Of a stretch of DNA of 64,000 bases, positions 54,151 through 63,260 are shown piece by piece. Numbering within the stretch: position 1 is the stretch's first letter; each line of letters begins with the position of its first letter. Source of the DNA: an uncultured SAR324 cluster bacterium (GTDB lineage Bacteria > SAR324 > NAC60-12); assembly GCA_902562015.1 (NCBI GenBank), contig CACERX010000001.1:62001-126000 (forward strand). Reading direction: 5' to 3'. The translations under genes were made by a program, and so were the position numbers. Under the pieces are notes generated by a model. That model was not told where the DNA came from. It saw nothing but the letters and a program-made list of their open reading frames with translations, and did no database searches.

Positions 54151-56571
54151 ATGGCAAACAAAGATCAAAAGATTCTTATTAATGTCGAAGATGATGAGAC
54201 AAGAATCGCCTTTATCAATGGACCAAAACTAGAAAATCTACACATAGAACAGACGCATCGTTCCCAAAAAGTAGGGAATATATATTGCGGAAAAGTTATA
54301 AAAGTACAGCCTTCTTTCCAAGCAGCATTTATAAACTATGGTGAAGCTCGCCATGGTTTCCTTTCACTTTCAGATATTAATTTCCAAGTATATAAACCAA
54401 ACCGTCAAGGACGAGGGAAACCTTCTATCTCTCAAGTTTTAAAGCCCGGGCAGAAAATTCTCGTTCAGGTGATCAAAGATGAAATTGCTCACAAAGGAGC
54501 AACATTAACCACAAATATTTCTCTTGCAGGACGTTTCATTGTATACATGCCTGACAGTGATAGAGGGGGAGTTTCAAGAAAAATTGAAGATGAGGAGCAA
54601 CGAACACGACTGAGACACTTGCTTAAAGGGCTTGGGAGTGAAGATGCCTCAGCAATAATTCGTACTGTTGGTGTTGACAGATCACTTACTGAATTGAAAC
54701 GTGACTTCACAAATTTACGCCGTACCTGGAATGAAATTAAGAGTGACCATGATGATCAATCAATTCCAGGATTACTTTATCAGGAAGAAGACGCGATTGT
54801 TCGGATGATCAGAGATTTCTATCATGATAATGTTTCAGAAGTGGTGATTGATGAGCCAATCGCGTTTCAGCATGTCTTAGAATTTTTTCAAGCACAAATA
54901 CCAAAAGATCAAAAAAAATTGCAGCTTTATCTTGGAGAAAAATCACTTTTTGCTTCATATGAGATTGAAGAACAAATAGAAGTGCTACACCAAAACAAAG
55001 TTCCTCTATCATCTGGAGGTTCTATCATTATCTCGCAGACAGAAGCACTAGTAGCTATTGACGTAAATTCAGGGAGATCAGCTCAAGAGAAAAATATAGA
55101 AAGTACTGCTTTTAGAACTAATATGGAAGCTGCGGAAGAAGTTTCCCGGCAGTTGCGCTTGAGAAACTTGGGAGGACTAATTGTGGTGGATTTTATAGAT
55201 ATGGAAAATTCTAAAAATCGTCTCGCTGTTGAACAGAAAATAGAAGAAGAACTTGTTGCTGATAAGTCAAAAACTTCCGTAAGCAATATATCAAAATTTG
55301 GTTTGATGGAATTAAGTCGTCAGCGAATTTCCGCAGCATTGTCACTTAATTCTACTGTTTTGACTTTGGCAAACCGCATATTGAGAAAAATACATGACTC
55401 TATGATAGAACAGAAAGTTTTGCAGGTACATCTTCGCCTGCCTCTTGAATTAGCAATTCACCTCTTGAACGTAAAAAGACAGCGATTAACTCAAATGGAA
55501 ACGGATTTTGGAGTCCAAATTTCCATTACACCTGATCTGCAACTTGGTCCTGAGGAAATTCCAGAAATGGAGATAAAAATAAAAGAGCATAACGGTGAAG
55601 AAACAAGAACTTCTGTTCCCATATCTGCAGCAGATATAAGGGATGAAAGACCTGCCATGAAAAAAGGGCGAAGAAAAAAAGAATCTGATAATAATGATTA
55701 CTCAGACTCTGATACCGAAATCAAAGAAAATAAATTTATTGAAGAACAAGTAGATACAACTGAAAAAACTGATTTAAAGTCAAATACTGAGGCATTTAAA
55801 GGAAATTCCAGGAAAGAAAATAAATCCGCAAAAACAAACCTGGACAAGAAATTAAAAAAAGATCAGGAAAAAAAAGGTATATCTAAGCAGAAAATAAAAT
55901 CTGATAATGAAAAAATAAAAAAAAATAATTTAATTGAAAAAAAGCCTGACTCAAATGAAGTTTCAAATGAATTTCTATACATGAGTGTACATGAACCTTT
56001 GGCAAAACAAGATTCAGTGTTTGATAAATCATCTGACAAGGAATATACCCATGGAGGAAACAACGAATTAGAAAAATCAGTTTATAGCAGTGTCCATACC
56101 CATGGAGCTAATTACTCAAAAAAAGAAATTGGCATAGATTCTGATGAAAATATATCTAAAGATAATTTTTCCGAAATAAATATGTATAGTAGTGTACATT
56201 TAACAGATAAAGAATTAATTAAGAAAAAAGAAATTACATCAAAAAACACTACTAAAAAAATTTCTAAAGCAAAATCACCTAATACGACTACAAAAATAAA
56301 TCAAAGCAAACCAATTAATAAAAAATCTGCTGCTCATAAATCAAAAGAATCCGATGATGTAAAGAAAGAAAATACTTTAAAAACACAATCTAAATCCAAA
56401 ATAAATCCAACCATAAAATCTAAAATTATAAATAAAAACAGTACTTCAGTAGAACAATCGCTGCAAAATTCAAAAAAACCAACTCCCAAAAAAAAAGAAA
56501 AAGTTAATGCATCAAAAACAAGCTCAATACCAAAAACATCGGATAAAAAAGGAATTACAACTAAAAATTGA
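54151..56571 (+). CDS. rng: Ribonuclease E/G with low-complexity C-terminal tail
   Basis: This 806-residue RNase E/G has an S1-like domain (about 38-125), the 5'-sensor/RNase H-like part and the DNase I-like catalytic core with the two metal aspartates Asp304 (VAIDVNSGRS) and Asp347 (VVDFIDMENSKNR). The FGLMELSRQR segment is present, but the CPxCxG zinc-link that normally follows it in RNase E and G is absent: the sequence continues ISAALSLNSTVLTLANRIL with no cysteine. Residues about 480-806 are a disordered Lys/Ser/Asn-rich tail carrying three YxSVH motifs near 610, 645 and 679. The tail suggests RNase E-like scaffolding of partners. Confidence 0.9.
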   Translation: MANKDQKILINVEDDETRIAFINGPKLENLHIEQTHRSQKVGNIYCGKVIKVQPSFQAAFINYGEARHGFLSLSDINFQVYKPNRQGRGKPSISQVLKPGQKILVQVIKDEIAHKGATLTTNISLAGRFIVYMPDSDRGGVSRKIEDEEQRTRLRHLLKGLGSEDASAIIRTVGVDRSLTELKRDFTNLRRTWNEIKSDHDDQSIPGLLYQEEDAIVRMIRDFYHDNVSEVVIDEPIAFQHVLEFFQAQIPKDQKKLQLYLGEKSLFASYEIEEQIEVLHQNKVPLSSGGSIIISQTEALVAIDVNSGRSAQEKNIESTAFRTNMEAAEEVSRQLRLRNLGGLIVVDFIDMENSKNRLAVEQKIEEELVADKSKTSVSNISKFGLMELSRQRISAALSLNSTVLTLANRILRKIHDSMIEQKVLQVHLRLPLELAIHLLNVKRQRLTQMETDFGVQISITPDLQLGPEEIPEMEIKIKEHNGEETRTSVPISAADIRDERPAMKKGRRKKESDNNDYSDSDTEIKENKFIEEQVDTTEKTDLKSNTEAFKGNSRKENKSAKTNLDKKLKKDQEKKGISKQKIKSDNEKIKKNNLIEKKPDSNEVSNEFLYMSVHEPLAKQDSVFDKSSDKEYTHGGNNELEKSVYSSVHTHGANYSKKEIGIDSDENISKDNFSEINMYSSVHLTDKELIKKKEITSKNTTKKISKAKSPNTTTKINQSKPINKKSAAHKSKESDDVKKENTLKTQSKSKINPTIKSKIINKNSTSVEQSLQNSKKPTPKKKEKVNASKTSSIPKTSDKKGITTKN

Positions 56572-56647
56572 AATTGCTGGAAATACCTTATCCAAGGTCC
56601 TAAAAATTATTTATAATGGTTCATAAACCACTGATTAAATAATTATC

Positions 56648-58054
56648 ATGTGGAAATCAACAACTTTAAAAATTATTCCTTCCATCACAGATTGTGACAA
56701 ATTTCTTATGACACAAAAACTTCCTCACGGTAAGCAAGTGAGGGAGTATGTAAATTCTGTACTTAACAAAGTGCGTCAGGAAATCTCAAAAGATAGCAGC
56801 GGCACTCTTACTTTTGATAATGCAGAGATAATGGAACGTGTTGCAGATGAAGTCCGTATTAGGTCTGATAGCGTCAAAAGTGCTATAAATGCGACCGGCA
56901 TTGTTATCCACACTAATTTGGGCAGAGCCCCTCTTTCAAAAAATTTGATTATGAAGGCTCTGCCAAAACTATGTTCTTATTCAACTTTAGAATTCGACCT
57001 TGTAACAGGAAAAAGGGGTAACAGAGATTCAAAAATAAGGACTATGCTACGAGTTCTCTCAGGTGCAGAGGATGCAATGGCAGTCAACAATAATGCTGCT
57101 GCAGTTTATCTTATGCTCAAGGGATTAACAATAAATCAACAGGAAGGAATTTTGCCTGAAGTAATTGTATCAAGGAGTGAATTAGTAGAAATAGGCGGAT
57201 CATTTCGAGTACCTGATATAATGAGGGAAGCAGGCGTAAAAATGGTCGAAGTTGGTACTACTAACCGTTGCCGTCTTTCAGATTATGAAAAGGCAATAAC
57301 CAAAAACACTGCAGCGATTTTAAAAGTACATCCATCAAATTATAAAATTCTTGGATTTACTGAATCTGTAAGCGTAGAAAAATTGTCCAAACTGGCTTAT
57401 AACAATGGTATACCATGCTACTATGATTGGGGAAGTGGGAGTTTTTATCAGTTTCAGCATAGTGGATTGAGTGAATATACAACTGTAGAAAAAGAGCTCT
57501 CATATAGTCCAGATTTACTGACCTTCAGCGGAGACAAACTACTTGGAGGCATCCAGGCAGGTATTATGCTTGGTAGAACGGGAATCATTCAAAAACTAAG
57601 AAAGAGTCCCCTTTACCGTACTTTTCGTTTAGACAAAGTAACTCTAACTTTGATGGAAGAAACTCTTGAAGCATACATGGACATAAAATCTTTGCCGGAT
57701 CAAATTCCCACAATTTTTCTTCTGGAACAGACTACGGAAGAAATTTCTGATAAAGCAAAGGATTTTTTGTCGAAAATAACTATAAAAAGTAAATCATTAT
57801 GGCATTTTGAAATACGAGAAACTCAATCAAAAACTGGAGGTGGTGCTATGCCTGATTTAAATCTAGGTTCGACAGCACTAGTTTTATCTCATCCGCAATG
57901 GTCAGTATTAGAATTACAAAAATGGTTCCGCTCCCAACCTGTACCAGTAATAACTAGAGTGCATGAAGAACAAGTCTGGCTGGATTTCCGAACAATTTTT
58001 AAAAAAGACTTTGATGAATTGCTGAAAGTCTTTTCAAGACTGATTTCAAGTTAG
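56648..58054 (+). CDS. selA: L-seryl-tRNA(Sec) selenium transferase SelA
   Basis: This 468-residue PLP enzyme converts seryl-tRNA(Sec) to selenocysteinyl-tRNA(Sec). Visible are INATGIVIHTNLGRAPLS, VNNNAAAVYLML, SRSELVEIGGSFRVPDIM, the PLP lysine in LLTFSGDKLLGGIQAGI (Lys297) and GGGAMPDLNLGS. Its presence predicts selenoproteins in the genome. Neither selB nor tRNA-Sec lies next to it. It is 76 bp after the RNase gene. Confidence 0.95.
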   Translation: MWKSTTLKIIPSITDCDKFLMTQKLPHGKQVREYVNSVLNKVRQEISKDSSGTLTFDNAEIMERVADEVRIRSDSVKSAINATGIVIHTNLGRAPLSKNLIMKALPKLCSYSTLEFDLVTGKRGNRDSKIRTMLRVLSGAEDAMAVNNNAAAVYLMLKGLTINQQEGILPEVIVSRSELVEIGGSFRVPDIMREAGVKMVEVGTTNRCRLSDYEKAITKNTAAILKVHPSNYKILGFTESVSVEKLSKLAYNNGIPCYYDWGSGSFYQFQHSGLSEYTTVEKELSYSPDLLTFSGDKLLGGIQAGIMLGRTGIIQKLRKSPLYRTFRLDKVTLTLMEETLEAYMDIKSLPDQIPTIFLLEQTTEEISDKAKDFLSKITIKSKSLWHFEIRETQSKTGGGAMPDLNLGSTALVLSHPQWSVLELQKWFRSQPVPVITRVHEEQVWLDFRTIFKKDFDELLKVFSRLISS

Positions 58055-58232
58055 TATTTTCCGCTCCTAAAAATCTTCTTAAATCAATTCTTTCCCAAAT
58101 AATCACCTACTTACTTATCTTACAAAAGGTCTTTTTCTTGCTAGGTAGATAAAGCACCAAATTCACATTAAATTAAATCAAATCATTTTTTTTAAAATAT
58201 TAGTGAACTATTTTAACCTGCAATCCTTCTTC

Positions 58233-59516
58233 ATGAAGATTTTAAGTCCAATTATTATAAAAGCATTCACAATCAGCTTTTGCAGTATTTTCTTTACATC
58301 ATTGGTTTGGGCTCAGTCCGGAGTTTATCAAAACAACAATTCAGATCTTGATCATAATCAGTTAACTGGTTTCAGTAACGATGGACGCGTAAAAGTGCTG
58401 CTGCTTAATCTCCTACCATCAGGAATGACAGAAACCGCAGCACAAGAAATTGTAAAGGCTCTTCAACTGAATATTTACAATACTAACCATTTTACAGTAG
58501 TTGGACCAGCTGAATGGAATATACAAATTAAAGATAGTGACCCCACACTTGCAGATTGCCATGATATTGCTTGCGGAGTTATGATTGGTAAATTATTCCG
58601 TGCAGACAAAGTTTTAGTAGGTACTATTCATTCAGAAATTATGCTGAATGAAAAAGGCAAGGAAGAACCAAGTTTTATTTTGTCAGTGAGACTTGTTGAT
58701 GTAAAAACAAACAATACGAATTTTAGTGATGAAGTTCAATTTACTGATCTTAAAATGCATGATGAATTGTTCCGTCTGGCAGCTAGAATTTCAAATAATA
58801 CATTGATGATTGGGAATATTGTTGAAAAAAAACAATCAGGAATCACTGTAAATTTGGGAAGGGCTCAGGGAATAAAAGCTGGGCAACGTTTTGTAATTTC
58901 CCGACAAATATCTAATCAAGAAAAGGAAGAAATAAATAATGAGAAAATTTATAAAAATATTGGATTAGCTGAAGTTGTTCAAATAAGTGATTTATCTTCT
59001 GAAGCAGTCATTATTCAAAAAATTTCATCAGTATCTAAGGGAGATAAAATACAGACATATATTAATACTGAAAAACTTAATCGCTTTATAATGCAAACTA
59101 GAAAAGAACTTGACACTCAAAAAAGATTACAGCCAAAAAAGCGTGTTTTTCGGTTAGGTCCATCTGTAGCTGCAGAAAGCAAGGATTACGTCCTTTGGTT
59201 AAATAGGTACAAACAAACCAAGGCTGAACATGATAGATGGATGTATACTACTGCTGGTACCGGTGGTGCAACATTATTGTTTCTAAGTGGTATTTTCGAA
59301 ACAAGCGGAATTCTTGAATTATTACCATGGATAGCTGGTGCAGGGACAGTATATAGCGGAATACAATTTTTTCGTTATCGAGACATTCTTAATGAGATCT
59401 CCACAGAAGGCCGTTCACAAGGATATTTTAGCACTTCAAGGACAGTAAATAATTTTGAATTAATATTGACTCCATTTCAAAAAGGTCTAAAGGTAGCCTT
59501 TATAAAGCATTTCTGA
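58233..59516 (+). CDS. Exported CsgG/LpoB-like protein with C-terminal hydrophobic region
   Basis: About 427 residues from the ATG at 58233, which gives a clear signal peptide ending VWAQS; an upstream GTG (58203) would add ten residues before it. The first part (RVKVLLLNLLPSGMTETAAQEIVKALQ...) and DIACGVMIGKLFRADKVLVGTI resemble the ABD fold seen in CsgG, LpoB and similar outer-membrane-linked proteins. A second region (GNIVEKKQSGITVNLGRAQGIKAGQRFVI) looks like a FlgT/Lpo C-type beta domain. The C-terminus has a long hydrophobic stretch. A role in envelope or secretion assembly is likely; exact function unknown. Confidence 0.65.
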   Translation: MKILSPIIIKAFTISFCSIFFTSLVWAQSGVYQNNNSDLDHNQLTGFSNDGRVKVLLLNLLPSGMTETAAQEIVKALQLNIYNTNHFTVVGPAEWNIQIKDSDPTLADCHDIACGVMIGKLFRADKVLVGTIHSEIMLNEKGKEEPSFILSVRLVDVKTNNTNFSDEVQFTDLKMHDELFRLAARISNNTLMIGNIVEKKQSGITVNLGRAQGIKAGQRFVISRQISNQEKEEINNEKIYKNIGLAEVVQISDLSSEAVIIQKISSVSKGDKIQTYINTEKLNRFIMQTRKELDTQKRLQPKKRVFRLGPSVAAESKDYVLWLNRYKQTKAEHDRWMYTTAGTGGATLLFLSGIFETSGILELLPWIAGAGTVYSGIQFFRYRDILNEISTEGRSQGYFSTSRTVNNFELILTPFQKGLKVAFIKHF

Positions 59517-59818
59517 ACTTTTTTACAACCTTTCTAATACTTCACAGCAAAATATCCAATCTTTACTCCGATTACTCTTTCCAATAATTTTTCCCGCCTT
59601 AAATTTCAGGGTAGAACCCCAAAACAGCCTAAATAATCAACTTGAGTTTAAAGTTGAAAAACAGGAGACTGAGGAACGTCTTTAGTTTTTTGAAGGATTA
59701 TAAAGGATGCATAAGAAAATTTTGCATGTCCTAAGATAATTTCCCTTAAACACTTTCCAATATTTCATACATCCAGAGTATTTTGACCACAAAATTTTAC
59801 CTGAACTAAACCTAATAA
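59517..59818. other. 302-bp gene-free interval upstream of ptsP
   Basis: This holds the ptsP promoter region. I see an imperfect stem (aggatgca with tgcatgtcct, two bulged bases) near 59703-59732, but no T-run, riboswitch or small gene. Confidence 0.35.
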
Positions 59819-62110
59819 ATGGCGACATCAGAGTCACAAGACCAGCTATATTTTGCTCTGCAAACTTTTACTGAGGTAAATCGGATCATTACCTCTTCTC
59901 ACAATTCTGATGAGACACTGGCAAGAACTGCGGAAATGATTGCCAAACGCATAAGTGTCGATGCCTGTTCAATTTATATTTATGATTCAGACCAAGGGAT
60001 TTTAATACTTAAAGCCACACACGGCCTTGACCCTTCAACTATTGAGACAGTGCATATGTTACCATCTGAAGGCCTTGTTGGATTAGTACTTGAAAGATCT
60101 GCACCTGTACAAGAGTCCCAAATGCAGAAACATCCTCGTTTTAAATCATTTCCTCAAACTAAAGAAGATCACTTTTCTTCTTTTTTAGGTGTTCCTCTAA
60201 TTGAGCACCGAAGATCTTTTGGAGTCCTTGTTGTTCATACAACTGAGCCACGTACATTTTCACCGCAAGAAGTTCAATTACTAGGCTCTATAGCAACCCA
60301 AATTTCAAGCCTAGTTTCAAAGGCTCTACTGATGAAGGAACTGGATACAGCAACTCAACAACATCCAATTTCGGAAAAAAAGAAAGGGGAAACTCATCAT
60401 TTTTCAGGACAACCGGTAGCGTACGGAGTCGCGATTGGTAAAGCAGTACTTCTCCAGCAGTCAGATGTAGAAGAGCCACAGAAAAAAAGTTCAAGGTCCT
60501 CTGAAAGTGAAATGTCCGATTTTCAGGCAGCAATGGATCATACTATCTCCGATACGTTAGAACTGATTGAAAAAGTATCGGACAAGGTGGGAACTGAAGA
60601 AGCTTCTATTTTCCATGCACACTTAATGTTTCTTGAAGATCAGCATTTCCAAGAAAAAATTAAGTCAAGAATAGAATCAGGTAAGACTGCATCTTGGTCT
60701 ATATATCAGACAGTACAGGAATACCTGGGTGCATTTTCAGAAATTAAAGATCCTTATCTAAGCGAAAAAGGTGCTGATTTAAAAGACGTTGGATATAGAC
60801 TTTTGCATTATTTGGGTCATGAAGTTCTTTCAGTTACTAAAAAAACTGGCATTCTTATTATGCGTCAACTCCTTCCAGGTGATATCGCTCGGTTAGATAC
60901 AACTCGCATCAAGGGTATAATATTGTCTAAAGGTGGTGTAGTTTCTCATGCAGCGATATTAGCCCGATCCTTGAGAATACCAGCAGTATGCATTGAAGAC
61001 CACGAATTGGAACAAATTCATGATGGTGCTCCCCTAGCTATAAATGGGGATTCCGGAGTAGCTGTGGCATATCCTGAAAAAAAGATTCTGGAAGAATTTA
61101 AAAACCTGTTGGTTGAACAACAGAATTTTTTCGAACACCTAGATGATTTTCGTGATGTCCCTTGTAAAACCACTGATGGAACCCGCATAAATTTATTGGC
61201 CAACATAGCACTCGGTAGCGATGAACTTCAGTTGCCTCGCTATGGTGCAGAAGGAGTGGGGTTATTCAGAACAGAATTTTATTTTCTGTCACTAGATCGA
61301 TATCCAAGTGTTTCTGAACAAACTAAGGTCTATCGTGATTTACTGGTGAATGTTCCTGAAGACATGCCAGTGATATTCCGAACACTTGATGTTGGTGCAG
61401 ATAAGGCTGCTCCTTACATGGGATTTCAAGATGAAGAAAATCCATTTTTGGGTTATCGTGCAGTACGTCGTCAATTAAAACAAAAAACTGTACTAAAAGA
61501 GCAGCTTACAGCTCTACTGATGGCTACAGAAATCCGTCCTAATGTGCACCTGCTGTTTCCAATGATTACAAACGTAAATGAAATAATTCAGGCTAAAGAA
61601 TTGTTTCAGCAGTGCCGCTTAGAAGTGGAAGAGAAAGGGATATCCATTGCAGAAATTAGAATCGGTATGATGTTTGAAGTCCCTAGCACATTACTTATAT
61701 GTGAAAAATTTTTAAACGAAATTGACTTCTGCTCAATAGGAACTAATGACCTCACTCAATATGTTCTTGCGGTAGATCGTAATAATCAAAATATTGCTGA
61801 TCTTTATGACCCTCTTCACCCTGCAGTACTTAAATTAATAGATAAACTAGTAAAATCCGCAGAGGTACATCAAAAGCCTGTTGAAATTTGTGGAGAAATG
61901 GCTTCAGACCCTGATGGTTGTGTAATTCTGGCTGGGTTAGGAATTATTTCATTAAGCATGAATGCGCCTCTAATTCCTGTGGTCAAGAGAAGACTCTCAG
62001 AAATATCAATCACAGATGCAAGATCACTCGCAGAAAGAGCACTGGAGGCAAACTCACCAAGGGAAGTTAGGGACATGATCAGGGAAAGTTTACCTGATTC
62101 TCATTCATAG
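59819..62110 (+). CDS. ptsP: Phosphoenolpyruvate-protein phosphotransferase with GAF domain (PtsP, enzyme I Ntr)
   Basis: This 763-residue protein has an N-terminal GAF domain (about 1-170), an HPr-binding helical region, then the swivelling phosphohistidine domain GIILSKGGVVSHAAILARSLRIPAVC and the PEP-binding barrel with EGVGLFRTEFYFLS, RTLDVGADKAAPYMG and SIGTNDLTQYVLAVDR. It is the enzyme I of the nitrogen-related PTS, taking phosphate from PEP in response to signals sensed by GAF (nitrogen status in other bacteria). ptsO and ptsN are not in the window. It is directly followed by holA (13 bp). Confidence 0.94.
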   Translation: MATSESQDQLYFALQTFTEVNRIITSSHNSDETLARTAEMIAKRISVDACSIYIYDSDQGILILKATHGLDPSTIETVHMLPSEGLVGLVLERSAPVQESQMQKHPRFKSFPQTKEDHFSSFLGVPLIEHRRSFGVLVVHTTEPRTFSPQEVQLLGSIATQISSLVSKALLMKELDTATQQHPISEKKKGETHHFSGQPVAYGVAIGKAVLLQQSDVEEPQKKSSRSSESEMSDFQAAMDHTISDTLELIEKVSDKVGTEEASIFHAHLMFLEDQHFQEKIKSRIESGKTASWSIYQTVQEYLGAFSEIKDPYLSEKGADLKDVGYRLLHYLGHEVLSVTKKTGILIMRQLLPGDIARLDTTRIKGIILSKGGVVSHAAILARSLRIPAVCIEDHELEQIHDGAPLAINGDSGVAVAYPEKKILEEFKNLLVEQQNFFEHLDDFRDVPCKTTDGTRINLLANIALGSDELQLPRYGAEGVGLFRTEFYFLSLDRYPSVSEQTKVYRDLLVNVPEDMPVIFRTLDVGADKAAPYMGFQDEENPFLGYRAVRRQLKQKTVLKEQLTALLMATEIRPNVHLLFPMITNVNEIIQAKELFQQCRLEVEEKGISIAEIRIGMMFEVPSTLLICEKFLNEIDFCSIGTNDLTQYVLAVDRNNQNIADLYDPLHPAVLKLIDKLVKSAEVHQKPVEICGEMASDPDGCVILAGLGIISLSMNAPLIPVVKRRLSEISITDARSLAERALEANSPREVRDMIRESLPDSHS

Positions 62111-62123
62111 AAAAAATACCATT

Positions 62124-63185
62124 ATGATTTCTGAAAATAATCTACATAAATTATGCCTGATTTATGGAAATCAGAAGTTATTAGTTGATGAGACAGTCGA
62201 TTCTATAATTAAGGAAAGACTTGAAGGTCGCCCATATGAATGGGCCCTGGAAAGGTTCTACTCAGATGAATTGCTTAAAAACAAAGGAGAATCTGGGAAA
62301 CAAAACATTGAAGATTTGCTTATAAGCTATGAAACCTTGCCGATGCTTACTGATCGGAAAGTTATCCGTATAGATAATTTTGAATTGGTTAAAAAGCCCA
62401 GTAAAAATTCTGGGAATAATAACCAACACTTGTTGTATGAAACTGTAGAAAAAATAATAAATAATCCGCCTGATAATATGTGGTTTATATTCACCAGTGC
62501 GGCAACACGTGATCAGGATTTCAGCAAACCACTATTCCAAAGCATAAAGGAGTCAGGGCTAATAAAAAAATTTACTGCCTATGAAAATTCTATTCCCTTA
62601 AACTGGGTTATCCAGAAGGGTGATGCCAAAGGACTTCCTCTTTCAGCAAATACTGCAAGATTACTTATAGATATTGTTGGAATTGATCTGATGGACCTTG
62701 AACATGAACTTGAAAAAATCAGTTTATACTTATCAGGAGAAAGTATCACAGAAGAAATGATCAAGGGACATATTCGAGGTCACAAACATTTTTCTGTTTT
62801 CCGTATGACAGATGCTTTGTCGAGAAAAGAATTGCTTCCTGCACTGGAAATCCTTAACCAACAACTACAGATGACACCGCGTGAGCATGTAAGAATTTTT
62901 TCACTTATAATTTCACAATTTCGGAGACTACTGAGCATTCACAGCATGCTAGAGCAATTCTACAAAGAATCAGAAATATTAAATAAAATTCCACTTCCAC
63001 TATTTCTTAGCAAACAAGTTCTGGCACAGGCTAGAAACTTTTCAAGTATAGAACTACAAAATATTTACAGAGAGATTGCAAAACTAGACTTACACATAAA
63101 GTTCCGAAGTTCACTAGCGCCTCTTATTCTTCAAGACCTATTTCAAAGAATATGCTCAGGGCATTTTAAAAATTTACCAGGTTAA
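62124..63185 (+). CDS. holA: DNA polymerase III delta subunit
   Basis: This 353-residue clamp-loader subunit has LCLIYGNQKLLVDETVDSII at the start, a P-loop-like AAA+ layout without functional ATP-binding residues, IRIDNFELVKKP and the C-terminal collar segment FRRLLSIHSMLEQF...RNFSSIELQNIYREIAKLDLHIK. It opens the sliding clamp for loading. It starts 13 bp after ptsP. Confidence 0.92.
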   Translation: MISENNLHKLCLIYGNQKLLVDETVDSIIKERLEGRPYEWALERFYSDELLKNKGESGKQNIEDLLISYETLPMLTDRKVIRIDNFELVKKPSKNSGNNNQHLLYETVEKIINNPPDNMWFIFTSAATRDQDFSKPLFQSIKESGLIKKFTAYENSIPLNWVIQKGDAKGLPLSANTARLLIDIVGIDLMDLEHELEKISLYLSGESITEEMIKGHIRGHKHFSVFRMTDALSRKELLPALEILNQQLQMTPREHVRIFSLIISQFRRLLSIHSMLEQFYKESEILNKIPLPLFLSKQVLAQARNFSSIELQNIYREIAKLDLHIKFRSSLAPLILQDLFQRICSGHFKNLPG

Positions 63186-63260
63186 TCTTGCAAAATATCG
63201 CATTTTTTTCATGAACTAAAATTACCCAATTTAACAACCGGGAATGAAATCGGTCAAAAT

